Origin: Micractinium sp. NFX-FRZ
Lineage: Eukaryota; Chlorophyta; Trebouxiophyceae; Chlorellales; Chlorellaceae
NCBI GenBank assembly: GCA_029339195.1
Contig: JAPTJF010000073.1
Span: 62,001-126,000, forward strand
Reading direction: 5' to 3'
Length of the DNA: 64,000 nt
In this document: positions 21,701 to 32,713 of the stretch, in pieces
Layout of the letters: every line of letters begins with the position of its first letter
Numbering within the stretch: position 1 is the stretch's first letter
Program-made: the position numbers and the translations under genes
Notes under the pieces: generated by a model
Told to the model about the DNA's origin: nothing
The model's database searches: none
Seen by the model: the letters and a program-made list of their open reading frames with translations, nothing else

Positions 21701-24700
21701 AAACTGCTGGGGTGAGCGAGTGAGGGAAGCAGCAGGGCTGAAGCCTGGCTTTGTGTTGCTGGCTGGTTGACTGGCTGGCTGGCTGGCCGGGCGGGGCGCC
21801 TGCTGCCTGCCTTGTGCGCCACAGATGGTTGGAGGGGGTAGGGATCGGGGTGCCCGCTGCCCTCCCTGCCACCTGCCCTTGTTCCACCTCAGGCTTCCTC
21901 ATACCAGCATGCCGCCCGCCCGTCTGCCCTGCCCCCGCTCCAGGGCGCTGCACCAACGGCGCCTGCTGGCACGGATAGTGATTGACGAGGCACACTGCGT
22001 CAGCGCTTGGGGCCACGGTGCGTGCCTGGGCGGCTAGCTGGCCAGCTGCTGGTTGCGGCCCTGGCCTCACCCCTTGTGTGCCATGTGCATTTTGCTGTCC
22101 ACAGCGGGTGTTAAGAGCAGCCAGCTTTGCTGCAGAAGATACACCATTGCGCTCTGCAGTTGCCCACTTTTCAGCCCGCCGCCTCCCCTCGTTCCTACAC
22201 TCCTCTCTCCTTCTGCCCCCCCAGACTTCCGGCCCGACTACAAGCAGCTGTGCATTGTGACCTTCGAATCTTTTCAGGATGTCTCTGCCTCTCACACTTC
22301 CCTTGCACCTTTGACCCCTCTTTCGTCTGTGCCCCCCAGACTTCCGGCCCGACTACAAGCAGCTGGGCGTGGTGGCCTCCAGCTTCTTCCAGGGAGTCCC
22401 AGTGATGGCCCTCACCGCCACCGCCACGCACAAGGCAAGCTGGCACCGGCAGCAGCAGAGAGGCAGTGCAGGGGAGGCAGGAAGGGGGGCAGGGGCCCCG
22501 CAGCCCGCCCACAGAAGCCCCGTGCCGGTGTCTACCTGCCACCATTACCGTGGGATCATTCTGCACCCCCCACCTAGCACCATCCGGCATTGCAACCCCG
22601 CTTACTCTCACCCTGTGCATCCACCCCGCCTCACCCCGCCTCTCCTGCCCCCTGCCCCTCCCTGCGCCACGCCCCTCAGGCGCGTGAGGACATTGTGAGC
22701 ACGCTGCCCTCACCCTTGCCCTCGTCCTCACTTTTAACCGCCCCTCCCCCCTTCACCTGCATTCTGCCAGGTGCGTGAGGACATCGTCAGCACGCTGCGC
22801 ATGCGGGCGCCCCGCACCTTCCAGGTCTCCTTCTTCCGCCCCAACCTCTACTTCAGGGTCATCACGGTGAGTGCACTGGGGGTGATTGAATGCGCCTGGA
22901 CTGGCTGGCTGTCCGGCTGGCTCGGAAGGAGCCCAAGCGGGGAGCAGGCGTATGGCAGGCGGCGGTTGGTGCGTCAGCAAGGTGATGTGATGTGCCGCCC
23001 CAAGCTCTTCTTCAGAGGCACCCAGGCATGCCACGCCTAGTTGGTAGGTTGGTTGGCTGGGTGATCAAGCCGAGGCTGCTGAGGAGCTGGGGGATGTGGG
23101 AGGCGGGTCTGGCAGCGCGTGGCCCACCAGATGTCCGCGGTCCTGTTGCCCCACTGCAGAAGGACTACACCCGCAGCGAGGAGAGCGGGCTGCAGGCGTA
23201 CATGGAGGAGATGCTGCTGTACATTCAGTGAGTGCTGGTGGGGGGTGCTGATGGTTTGACACAGCGAAAAGCGCACGTATGCCCAACATAACTGGTGGTA
23301 GAACAGTGAGAGGGTGGAGGGGCCGCACATGGATGGGAGGCGGTGGGCTGTACAGTGCTTGTGGGTCATGGTCAGGGGTGCTGCATGTACATGAGAGTCA
23401 CGTACATAAGAGTCATGTGCATAAGAGTGAGTGAGTGCGATGTGGCGGTGCATGGGTGCATGGGCGCATGGGCGCCAGGTGCTCGCCCTCGAGCCTTACC
23501 TGCATGCGGCCTGCAAGAACCAGCAGTGCAGCTGCGGAGTCGTGTACTGCCTGTCGCACGACGGCACAGAGACTGCATGCTTCTGACGGCACGTTCAAGC
23601 TACACAGTCGGTGTGAGGATTTATCCCTTTGCCACCTGCAGGAATCACCGCGAGGGCAGCGGCATCGTGTACTGCCTGTCACGTGACGACACAGAGAACG
23701 TGGCTGCCCAGATACGGGAGCAGACCGACATCACGGCAATGCACTACCACGCAGGCGTGTGGGGACGCCTGGTGGTGGACTGGGGCACTGTTGCTTTGCT
23801 GCACACCGCTGCTGCATGTGCCATGCGTGGCATGCTCTGATGCGCTGTGGTGCCGGGCTGCACAGATGCGCTCCAGCCTGCACATGGGGCTGCCGTTGCC
23901 TTGTGCAGCACGCTGCCGCTGTGCGTGGGGGTCAGCAGGCATCTGACGAGCTGACGCAGGGCTGCATGCTTTGCCGTCGCCCCCGCCTGCTGCCGCCTTG
24001 CCTCCCCCCGCCCTTGTTTGCACCCTGTGTTTGACCGCGACTCGTCCTCGTCCTGCGCCCGCAGGCATGACTCCCAAGCAGCGCATGCAGGTGCAGAACG
24101 ACTGGCGGACCGGCAAAGTGCAGGTGGGGCGCATCGCACAGCTGCCCGCTGCTGCCCTGCAGTGGCACAGCTGCCCGCTGCTGCCCTGCAGCTGAGCCTG
24201 TGGGTTCCAGGCGGCAGCCATGCTTCTTGTCCAGCCGACGCAGCTGCCCGCCTCCCTGCGTCCTTGCCCACCCCTTGCATCCTCACACTGTGCACCCCCG
24301 TCGGCATTGCCTCCTCCACAAGGCAATCATGTCACCTGCATGACTTTGCTGCTCTCCACTATGCTCATGCTTGGTGCTCAGGACTCCCACTTGGCTGCGC
24401 CCCAAGACCCTGCTGCGCCGCCAAACCATGCTGCGCTGAGCCATGCTGAGCTGTGCTGTGCTGTGCTGTGGTTGCACCCTCTGCAGGTGGTGGTGGCCAC
24501 CATCGCGTTTGGCATGGGAGTGGACAAAGCCAACGGTAAGGGAGGGGAGGCGGGGGACCTGAACCCTAATTTCCTGGTCCGTCCCATTGTGGGCGGTGCA
24601 AACCACGCTTGATGTGAGTGCAACATGCACAGGAGGTAGGGCACCCACACCAGCAAAGTCCCACGTCCCATGGCCGTGCCGCAGTGCGCTACGTCATCCA

Positions 24701-26450
24701 CTTCACCCTCAGCAAGAGCATGGAGGGGTACTACCAGGAGGCGGGGCGCGCGGGTGAGCTGGCGGTGCTGACTGGGCGCTGCTGACCTGGCTGGTGGGAC
24801 CCAGAGAGCTGATTGTGCGCTGCTCCTGCCCTGTTCTGGTGTGTGCACCCTTCCCTGAGCCGGCCGCCCACTCCCCTGACCCACCACCTGTTATTTTTCA
24901 TGTGTTGCGCTGCCCGGCCCTGGTGCGGCGCCTGCGCTCCCCAGGACTGTGTTGGCACCCTCTCCATTTGCTTGCTGCAGCTTGCGATTGTGTGCTGCCT
25001 GTTCTTTCCCCTCCCTCCTCTCCACTGCCTTAGTCACGCTGGCACCCCTTCTGAGTGCCAGCTGTATTATGCCCAGTGTGCTGGCGCTCTCCCACTTCCT
25101 CATCCCATTGCCTCATCTCTGACGTTTCGCAGGCCGCGACGGCGCCCCAGCCGAGCCTGCTGCACTATGCCAGAAGCGCACAACCCAACATGCCTCCCCC
25201 TGCAGGCCGTGACGGCGCCCCCTCTGAGTGCCTGCTGTACTATGCCCCAACGTGCTGTTCTCCTCGCCTACGTATCTGTCCATCATTTTTGCAGGCCGCG
25301 ACGGCGCCCCCTCTGAGTGCCTGCTGTACTACGCCAAGCGCGACGTGCCGCGCATACTGCAGCTGCTGCACCACGGCAAGCGGGGCAAGGCGCAGTTCCA
25401 GCGGGAGCTCGACCTCGTCAAGCAGGTGGGTTGTAGTTGCAGGGTATAGGTGCAGGGCATAGGGTTGTGGTTGTAGTTGCAGGGTATAGGTTTGTAGGTG
25501 CAGGGTATAGGTTTGTATGTACAGGGCATAGGGTTGTAGGTGCAGGGTATAGGGTTGTAGGTGTAACATCAGGGTCATGTGGTTTGGCACACAACAGTGC
25601 GGCGGGGTGGGCGGAAGGAAGCGTGGTGACGTCAGGGCAGTGTGGGTTTTGGAGAGGGGTGTGAGGTGTGGTGTAAAAGGAGGGAGGCAGGAGGTGGCTG
25701 GCGCAGTGCACGGAGCGCACCACACACATGCACAACATCCATGAGGTACAGGATATGTACATCCATGAGGTACAGGGTATGTACATCCATGAGGTACAGG
25801 ATATGTACATCAAACGAGAGGGTAGCGCGCGAACAACAAGCACACCCCCTGCCGCCCTTGCTGCGCCCTTGCCCTGCCCGCAGGTGCAGGCGTATTGCGA
25901 GGAGGGCAAGCGCTGCCGGCATGCGCAGGTGCTGGCATACTTTGGGGAGGCCTGGAAGCAGCAGGGGCAGGGGCTGGGCAGCAGCACGGGATGCGGCGAC
26001 CGCTGCGACGTCTGCTGTGGCAGCAGCAGCCAGCGAGCGGCTGGGGGCGGCGGTGCAGGCAGGGGCGGCAGCAGCAAGCTGGCAGGGGCAGGTGCTGCGG
26101 GACGAGCAGGGGGAGCCGCATCAGCCGGCTTCCAGTCAGCTGCATCTCTGCTTACCGGCCAGCACCCCCAGCAGCAGCAGCAGCAGCAGCAGCAGCCGGC
26201 AGGGTCGGCACGTGCATTGAAGATGCAGCAGGCCGCGGTAGACAAGGACGGGTGGCGGACGAAAAAGGTGGGCAAGGAAAACCCGGCGGCAGCGGCAGCA
26301 GCAGCAGGGCCGTCAGTGTTTGTCACGGCGGCGCAGCTGGCCAAGCAGCAGCAGGGGGCGCCGGCAGGCGGGCGCAAGAAGGGCGGCAAAGCGGCGGCGA
26401 CAGCCAAGGTGTCGGTGCTGGATCGGTTGCTGGCAGGCGGCAAGAAGTGA
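18787..26450 (+). CDS. RecQ-family DNA helicase
   Basis: Seventeen exons close in frame to 827 residues: 18787-18826, 19131-19490, 19673-20067, 20280-20373, 20613-20666, 20882-21000, 21432-21532, 21944-22017, 22340-22434, 22771-22866, 23160-23227, 23642-23754, 24065-24123, 24487-24535, 24685-24753, 25295-25425, 25884-26450. The helicase core starts near residue 270: FRSQQRQII (motif 0), TGGGKSLTYQLP (I), VTPLLSLMQDQ (Ia), DEAH near 402 with CVSAWGHDFRPDY (II plus RecQ loop), ALTATAT (III), IAFGMGVDK (V), QEAGRAGRDG (VI). Cysteines in YCEEGKRCRH and CGDRCDVC form the RecQ zinc module. No winged helix or HRDC is evident; the tail is a low-complexity glutamine/glycine region. The acidic N-terminus (14-265) is unrecognised. 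Introns 5, 9 and 12 start with GC. It should unwind recombination intermediates in the nucleus. Confidence 0.93.
20180..20224 (+). repeat. Ghost of RecQ exon 4 start
   Basis: AACGCCGCCTTCTGCAGCCA matches the motif 0 exon with one mismatch in 20, offset 99 bp. Confidence 0.9.
21046..21245 (+). repeat. Two ghosts of RecQ exon 6 end and donor
   Basis: 21046-21110 repeats the end of exon 6 including GCAGAGTCGCGGGTGGGTGG, offset 100 bp. 21180-21245 is an older copy around CCTGAGCTCACAGCA, a further 141 bp on. Confidence 0.9.
21323..21372 (+). repeat. Ghost of RecQ exon 7 start
   Basis: TTTCTGGAGCTGGGCAAGCA is identical to the true exon 107 bp downstream; the acceptor side is lost. Confidence 0.92.
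22207..22282 (+). repeat. Ghost of RecQ exon 9 with intact acceptor
   Basis: CCCCCCAGACTTCCGGCCCG is identical in ghost and true exon (offset 115 bp). The ghost keeps a usable AG, so cryptic splicing to it is possible. Confidence 0.92.
22673..22713 (+). repeat. Ghost of RecQ exon 10 start
   Basis: CGTGAGGACATTGTGAGCAC resembles the true exon 91 bp downstream; AG intact (CCTCAG|GCGC). Confidence 0.88.
22990..23022 (+). repeat. Possible ghost of RecQ exon 10 end
   Basis: CCGCCCCAAGCTCTTCTTCA resembles CCGCCCCAACCTCTACTTCA of exon 10. Offset about 155 bp, which is longer than most. Confidence 0.6.
23511..23580 (+). repeat. Ghost of RecQ exon 12 start
   Basis: CGTGTACTGCCTGTCGCACG copies the motif IV exon, offset 125 bp, with several substitutions. 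Confidence 0.9.
24136..24195 (+). repeat. Tandem repeat in RecQ intron 13
   Basis: GCACAGCTGCCCGCTGCTGC plus CCTGCAG occurs twice with about 30-bp period, just after the exon 13 donor. Confidence 0.85.
25033..25246 (+). repeat. Three ghosts of RecQ exon 16 in series
   Basis: Copies at 25033-25073, 25130-25171 and 25202-25246 precede the true exon start (25291 with its AG). Offsets are about 97, 72 and 89 bp. The last two keep GCAG|GCCG and the DGAP coding sequence, so four tandem acceptors face one donor. Confidence 0.93.
25428..25565 (+). repeat. Short tandem repeats in RecQ intron 16
   Basis: About seven degenerate copies of a unit like GGTGCAGGGTATAGGGTTGTA. Confidence 0.85.
25735..25810 (+). 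repeat. 24-bp tandem repeat in RecQ intron 16
   Basis: Three copies of CATCCATGAGGTACAGGATA plus TGTA. Confidence 0.9.
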
Positions 26451-27429
26451 GGCCATGACATGCGGGTGCAGGCGGCCACGCTCCCTTGCGACTGGCGGTA
26501 CATTGTAAAACACTGCTGCTCGCATTTGTGGTGCCTCCGGATGAGGGGAGTGCAGGGGGGGAGATATAACTTCTGAATGCGCCTGCCATCCGGGCGGAAT
26601 GTCGTCTCTGGCAGGCACACATGTGTACACATATCTGCAGCATCTGCACCGCCTGTGTGCCACCGGACGCCCATTCGCTGCCCGTCCTCACTGTGCCGCG
26701 GCACCAGCTGCAGGGGGCTGGGCGGCGGGTGGGCACGGCAGAATGCCCAAGTTGCTGCCCCGCCTTTGGGGCATTACTGGCCCACCTACTGCGTGCCCAC
26801 AGGGCTCATGTGCCCCCCACCCTTTATGGTATGCAGCACTCTGGGTGATGTGTTTCTGTTTCCGTCAGTTGACTGGGGTGCGGCCAGGAGGGCAGCGCTG
26901 CCTTCTTCCCCGAGTCCCGCTCCTGCCGTATTGTGCCGGAAGCTGTTTTGTTCCTCACCTGGGTGGGCCTCCCACCAACGCCGTGCTCAGCCCCCAAGCA
27001 GCCTGCGTCTGACCGCGCTCCTGTGCGCAGAGAGTGATAATAATACTGTATAAAATAATACTGTATAAAAGACTTGAAAGGTATGTCAGCCCAATATTGG
27101 TGCAGTACAGCAAGGGGGAGAAGCAAGCTGGCTCCCATACCAGGGCGGAGCAGCGCGCTCACAACGGATCGGTGAAGCTAGCGGCGGCAGCAGTGACGCA
27201 GGCAAAGGGGCACACGTGCAGCGCGCAGAATTTTGTGGTGCACAGCGCATGGTGCAGGTGCTCCAGGGTGCCAGGCGGGCGCCGTTCTTGGAGCTCAACA
27301 ATGGTAGCCGAGTGGTGCAAGTGCTGTCGGGTTGATCCTCGGGTTCCTGATGCTGTTGGACTTCCTCAACCTGAAACATCGAATGCCGAGCTGCAATCTC
27401 GTGATCCTCGGCTCCTTCTGCCTCTTCTC
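26451..27429. other. Convergent 3' intergenic region
   Basis: Nearly 1 kb between the RecQ stop and the minus-strand small gene stop. It contains TGTAA at 26504-26508 and an AT-rich direct repeat ATAATACTGTATAAA at 27044-27070, unusual in this GC-rich region. No gene seen. Confidence 0.55.
26504..26508 (+). terminator. Putative TGTAA poly(A) signal, RecQ
   Basis: TGTAA lies 54 nt after the RecQ stop. Confidence 0.5.
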
Positions 27430-28354
27430 TCAGAGCTCGCCCTCCTGCTGCGGCACGGCGCCACTGCCGCCGCCGCTGCCGCGATCCTGCAGCTCGCCCC
27501 GGCTCGACTGCCCCATCTGCAGCTTCTCCTTTTGCTCTGGCGTGAGCAGGGACAGCACCTTTTTGTATTCGGCCAGCACATGTTGCTGGAACTCCGCTAC
27601 CTTGTGCGACAGGTCAAGGTACTCTGCAGGGGGGGCGGAGGGAGGGATGAGGGAGGAGCAGTGGGTGCAATGTGGTGACGTGTACACAAGCGGCGCTCGC
27701 ATGGAACAGCAAAACAACGGAAAAGCGGCAGGCAAGGCGCAAGCAGGAGCGAGGGAGGAACATGGAGGAGGACGGGAAGAGTTACAGGGGATTGAGGGGC
27801 GGGGGGAGAGGCCGGGGCGCTGGAACACAGCCGGGAAATTGCGGTGGCCTGCATGTGGCAGTGAAGGAACCATGGAATGGGGGGCTGTCGGGACAGGCAT
27901 GTGCAGAACATATCGGCGGCTCTCAACCAGGTCAACAAGCAGTCAGCCAAGTATGCAACGGCAGTGGCCAGGGCAGGCCAAGCGCAGAAATGAGCTCGAG
28001 GCAGGCATGAGCCGCGACTCACTAAGCTCCTCCTTAACAATGTAGAGGCCCGTTCCAACCGCTGCTGCGGTGTGCCAGCCTCGCCCTGCACGCTGCAACA
28101 TGGCCAGGCCAGGCCAGGCGGCAGTGGCAGCACGGGTTATCAATCATAAGCAGCGGCAGCGGCTGGCGGGACAGTTCACGCAAGGCGGGGCGGAGCGGCG
28201 GCAGCCTGCCCACATTGGCGCTTACCGCCATTCCGATCATCACCAGGCTTGCCGTGGCACCATTCATCAGTGCCTCATAGCCACCGCCGACCACTGGCCC
28301 TGCGGTTTTCACATCAGTGCTGCTGCTGGTTTTCGTCGTGACGCTCACAGGCAT
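27430..28354 (-). CDS. Small protein with helical C-terminus, unknown
   Basis: Three minus-strand exons (28354-28226, 28092-28023, 27623-27430) close in frame to 130 residues. The N-terminus is polar (MPVSVTTKTSSSTDVKTAG), followed by two short hydrophobic stretches (ATASLVMIGMA; TAAAVGTGLYIV) that could be membrane helices or a packed hairpin. A charged helical segment follows (HVLAEYKKVLSLLTPEQKEK), then a glycine/serine tail. I do not recognise the family. Size and composition would fit a small mitochondrial or plastid membrane protein, but that is inference. The start is the only ATG of the first exon with a consistent donor. Confidence 0.6.
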
Positions 28355-29119
28355 CGTCGGTAGCTTGGTGACACTGGCACGAGTACTCTTCAGCGGACGG
28401 CAAGCGCCGGGTTGCCTGGGGGACGTTTTGTGGCGGAGGGCCACGCTGGCAGTCTCGCCCTCTCCAGCAAACTTGAAGAACGTGTGTTCAGCGCCGTAGG
28501 CGCATCACGCCCACTACACGCCAAGGCGGCGAAGGGAGGCAGGGGGGAGGCACTTGGCACCGGCACCGGCAGTGCTGTGCCATCATCCTGGGGGCACCAC
28601 CACGTGTGCACATCCTGCTGCTCGGACCACGCTACCACCTGTGCACATTACTTAATTCTAGGTGCGTCCAACATCAGCTGTATAGTGCACCTCGCCAAAT
28701 CGTTAGGGTAATGTAAAGCAATGATGACCTATACTGGCTGACAGGGCGGAGGGGTGCATGTGGCATGACACATTGTGGCTGGGTCGTGCGGCCTGTTTCC
28801 TGGCCCCTGCCACCAGCAAAGCCGGCCCTCTCCTCACACGTATCCTGCCACGCTGCAGGATCAGCTCTCCTTGATGCGTCCATCCTTTGGCATAAGGCTC
28901 GAGAGGGCAAATGCTTCACATGCGCTGGTTAGTGGGCAACGTCAGCCGTAAACTGTGTTTCCGTACAAAACACATGAAGGATGTGGTGCTGAAAACAAAA
29001 CAAAACAAAAATTGGACTACCGGGCGCAACCCCAAGGCTGCCAGCGGGATTGCACAAGGTTCACTGCCAGTCACGCCTGCCACCCGCCAGCCGCGGCAGC
29101 CGCCGGGGCCCGGGTCAGG
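28355..29119. other. Intergenic between two minus-strand genes
   Basis: Promoter side of the small gene and 3' side of the TylF-family gene. A short CAAAA repeat lies at 28996-29013. No gene seen. Confidence 0.5.
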
Positions 29120-32100
29120 TCAGCGCACTAGCCGCCGTTCTGCCGCGCCCGCCACATCATCCGTGCTCCTCGTGCCGTTGAACTCCGTGTACCAGCTCTG
29201 GTCGATTGGCTCGGTGTGCCCCTTGGGCTTCTGGAAGTAGGCCCCAAACTTGTCATCCAATGTCTTGATGATGGACTCCTCCAGGCCGTGCCGCTTGAAA
29301 AACTCCTTGACGGCTTTCTGGCACACGCCGATGCTGCAATGAATGAACAGAGAGCAGAGAGGAGGGTGATTGGTTGGGCGGGTGGGTGGTGGAGGCAAGG
29401 GCGCGGGGTGTGGGGGCGGCAGGAGGGAAGGCAGCGGAGCGGGCGTCGGCGGCAAGAGGGCCGCACAGGTGCACACAGCACAGTGGCTAGCGGCGCTGCG
29501 CAGCCATCTGACGCACGCACCACCCCTTTGTCACCCGCCTTGCCGCAACCTGCCCCTCGTGACCCCGCTGTGCCACCCCTCTCACTCACTTCCCGCTCAT
29601 CCTCGGCAACTGTTTGCGGCCCTGCCCTCCCTCCGCCCCGCTCGCTGCTGTTGCGGCGGCGGCGGCCTCAAGGCAGCACGGCAGCACCCGCCCCCCGCGG
29701 GCACCCGCCCCGCCACGCCCTCGCCTGTGCCCACCCCTCCGCCCCGCACAGCATTCTACTCGGGACGCTGTACTGCAGGCGCCAAGCAGCACCCGCCCCG
29801 CCACGCCCTCGTCCTTGCCTCCCCCGCTATATGCCCCCCACAGCGCCCGCCCACCACTCACTTCCAGTCGTCGATGATGATGTAGCCCCCGGGGGAGACA
29901 GCGTCATACAGGTTGTACAGCTGGTCCATGGTGGATTCGTACATGTCTGCAGGTGGCGACACGACAGTTTACACAGAGTGGGGCGGGCCTGACACGTGGG
30001 ATTGCCATCCACGGTGGGCTGGTCACGCACCCTATCAACTGGTGATGTGTGTGCATGCCCCTGACTCTCAACACGCCCACAAGCCAGAGCTCCCCCGGTG
30101 CTCTCTGCCCGAGCCAGCACCACCGGATGCCAGCAACGCTTGGCTCCCGCCCTCACCTCCATCCATGCGCAGCACAGCGATGGGGCCCATGCCAGCCGCC
30201 TTCCAGGCGGGCAGAGCATAGCGGAAGTAGCCCTGCGGTGGGGGACACTTGGGTAGGGTGTAAGCAGCAGCAGGGTTGGGCTGCCAAGTCACATGTGCGT
30301 ATGCTTGCAAGCAGCAGCGCGCTTGCATAGGGCGCGCCCGGGCTTGGGGCAGGCCAGGCAGGGCGGCCATGCAAGGTAGCTGCTGGGCTGCTGCCAGCGC
30401 ACGCGCCTTGCCTGGCGCCAGAGCAGCACACCTGCTGCCACGAGAGAGCTGGAAACACACACACTTCGCACGGCGCAGCGCACAAAGCACAGCGCAGCGC
30501 AGAGCACACGACGACGCACAGCACAGCACACACAGCACAGATGGCAGCGCATCACAACTCGCCGAACAGTGCCTCCACCCCTACCCTCGCCGCACAGTGC
30601 CTGCACCCCTGCCCGCGCACCTTGTGGAAGTGCACTGCCTTGTCCAGCAGGCCGTACCGCTCAAACCCTGCCTTCACCTGCTCCAGGGAGACCCTCAAAA
30701 ACTTGGCCCTGTGCCACCCAATGTGGTCCTCCGCCGTCGTGTTGGGGGGCAGGCCCTGCACAACACACACATCAAAGAGCGATGCTCAGGAATCTGGCCT
30801 TGTGCCACGCACTGGAATTTCACCGCGGAGGCAGGGGAGGGAGGAATAACCGTGCAGGCAGGCAGGCACTTGAGCCAGCGCGGGGGGCAGGCAGAGCACG
30901 CCGTGGCGTGCCCTGCTGCGCAGCTGTACTGTGCGGCTGCTGGGTCGGCCCCAAGGGGTCCCTATCCTTGTTCCACCGCATCCTGCGCCGCTCCCGCCCA
31001 CTCAACTTCTCACCTGGGAGCTGCCCACGATGGCGCACCCCCACGCCACGCTGCGCATGTGGCACCCATCACCCGGCACCCATCACACACGACTGCCCAA
31101 CACATGCTTCTGCACACCGGCGCCGGCAGGCCTGCCCCTGCCCCTACCTATCCGGGAAGCCGTCAACCGCACACACGTCCTGAACGTCTCGCACACCTGA
31201 GAACTGCCAGGCTGCCCTGTCCAATTCGCTCGCCCGCCCACCTGCCCCTCGAGCCCCCGCACACCGCACCTGAAAGCTGTCAACCACATGCACCTCCCTG
31301 TCCGACTGGTGCGCCATGAACACGGCACGCGCAAAGATGGAGGCGCCGCCCCGCCATACGCCGCACTCTGCATGTGTGACAGGGAGAGTGAACTTTGGTG
31401 CGGTGGTGGGGAGCAGGGCGGGGGGCTGCGCATGCCCGCAAAATGGCTGCTGTGTTGCGCCCAGCGGGCCCCAGCGCAGCAGCAGCTGAGGCAGCAGCAG
31501 CAGCAGCAGCAGCAAGCTCGTGTTGACTCCCTCACCTGCAAAGCTGCCTGGCACGTCTGCATCTGCCAGCACTGCCTCCAGCAGCTCCCACACGTTGTTG
31601 AGCCGCTGGGTGCCAATCATGCTCAGGCCATACCTGCACGCCATGATTGCACTCATCAGCTCTGCGTCAAGTGCCGCAGGGGCAGACTGGCCAGCAGGGA
31701 ACATGCCCACGCCCACCCTTGCCACTGCGGGCTGCACTGCCAGCTGCAACCCCCGGCAGCCCCGCCTCCCCCGCCTGCCCACCCAGCGGGCCTATGCTGC
31801 CGCCTCCACTCCCGCTTGCTTGCCCGCCCTACCCATGCGCATCCCCCAAGCTGTAACCGCTCATCCCTCCCAGCGGGCAGCCACAGCGGTCAGCCACTGC
31901 ACTCACAGCGGCCAGCCACTGCACTCACAGCGGCCAGTCGTTGCCCTTGTCTCGCAGGTCCGCATCATACGGGTTCTGCTCCAGGTTGTTCTCTCCCGTC
32001 TCGGCGGCTCCCGGCGTCACGCGAGGCGTCTGCAGGTGCACCCCTGTGATGGAGTCCCGCACTGCCTCAATGTACCGCCGCCTCAGCTGCTCAACAACCC

Positions 32101-32713
32101 CCGCGTCTGCGCAGCCGGCACCCAGCGCCGACACTGCACCGCCACAGCGCGCGGCACAGTGGGAGGGCAGGGTCAGGCGAGGCAGGGAGATGGCAGGAGG
32201 TGCGCAGCACAGGCCGAACATTGCGCCATGCTGCCATACAGGCGACAGAGCGTAGGCCGCGGGGCATTGACGGCACGGGTGAAACGATGGATTCGGCAGC
32301 GCAACGCTTGGGAAGCAGCCGCCCCTGCCCCAGCTGCATGCCGCAGGAGAGCACACCTTGCAGGAGCTGCTGCTGCACAGGTGTGATAGCCCATATCGTG
32401 GCAGCGGGAAACTGCACCCTGGCGAGAACCACAAGGCCAGCAATCACGGCCTGCAACAAGGGCGGAGTCAGTGCGAGGGGTGGCGGCGGCGGCGGCGGCG
32501 GCAGCAAAGGCGACGTCGGCGGCAGGGGCCGAGGGGGCAATGGGCGGCGGCAATTGATATGGCGGAGCAAGGGGCAATGGACGGACTGCGGGCAAGGGCG
32601 ACGGCAGGGGACGGCGTGGAAGGCTGCTCAAGCAGATGGCAGCTGCGGCTCACTACTGCTGCTATTAAGCCAGTGGAGAAGGACCCTTTGCGCATGACCG
32701 CACTTGCGGCCAT
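29120..32713 (-). CDS. TylF-family methyltransferase with N-terminal anchor
   Basis: Nine minus-strand exons (32713-32654, 32450-32357, 32133-31929, 31633-31536, 31367-31270, 30755-30621, 30232-30157, 29946-29862, 29333-29120) close in frame to 354 residues. The N-terminus has one membrane helix (TGLIAAVAVIAGLVVLARV). The catalytic part follows the macrocin-O-methyltransferase (TylF, PF05711) pattern: NPYDADLRDKGNDWPL, MIGTQRLNNVWELL, ECGVWRGGASIF (SAM loop, about 153-164), VVDSFQGLPP, RYGLLDKAVHFHKGYF, RMDGDMYEST and IIDDW. Bacterial members methylate sugars of macrolides; in algae such enzymes may modify glycans, and the signal anchor suggests the secretory pathway. Substrate unknown. Introns 3, 5 and others carry copied exon edges. 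Confidence 0.88.
30781..30814 (-). repeat. Ghost of TylF exon 6 start
   Basis: TGGCCTTGTGCCACGCACTGG copies the exon segment at about 30704, offset 91 bp, upstream of the exon on the minus strand. Confidence 0.75.
31147..31185 (-). repeat. Ghost of TylF exon 5 end
   Basis: GCCGTCAACCGCACACACGT resembles the exon 5 end at 31276; offset 117 bp, inside intron 5. Confidence 0.7.
31884..31927 (-). repeat. Two 22-bp repeats of the exon 3 donor junction
   Basis: The unit CAGCGGCCAGCCACTGCACT plus CA is repeated twice beside the exon 3 end at 31929, so the GTGAGT donor occurs three times in a row with 22-bp spacing. Confidence 0.92.

Noticed and set aside
22226..22282. Treating the first DFRPDY copy as the true RecQ exon 9
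   Set aside because: It lacks the following ALTATAT motif and a donor in frame; the copy at 22340 leads directly into motif III.
21561..22731. Long minus-strand open frames opposite the RecQ exons
   Set aside because: They are antisense shadows of GC-rich sequence, run across confirmed + strand exons and show no family motif.
22990..23022. Counting this as a firm ghost of RecQ exon 10
   Set aside because: The match is about 20 bp with a longer offset than the others, so it is listed only as possible and not used for the spacing claim.
25428..25565. CRISPR-like array
   Set aside because: The repeat units are contiguous and degenerate with no unique spacers, inside an algal intron.
26577..27053. 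Open frames downstream of the RecQ stop
   Set aside because: No start context, motif or splice pattern; the TGTAA at 26504 suggests the transcript ends before them.
32091..32631. Alternative minus-strand proline-rich proteins near the TylF start
   Set aside because: They are read-through of introns 1 and 2; the spliced frame gives a single membrane anchor and closes phase.
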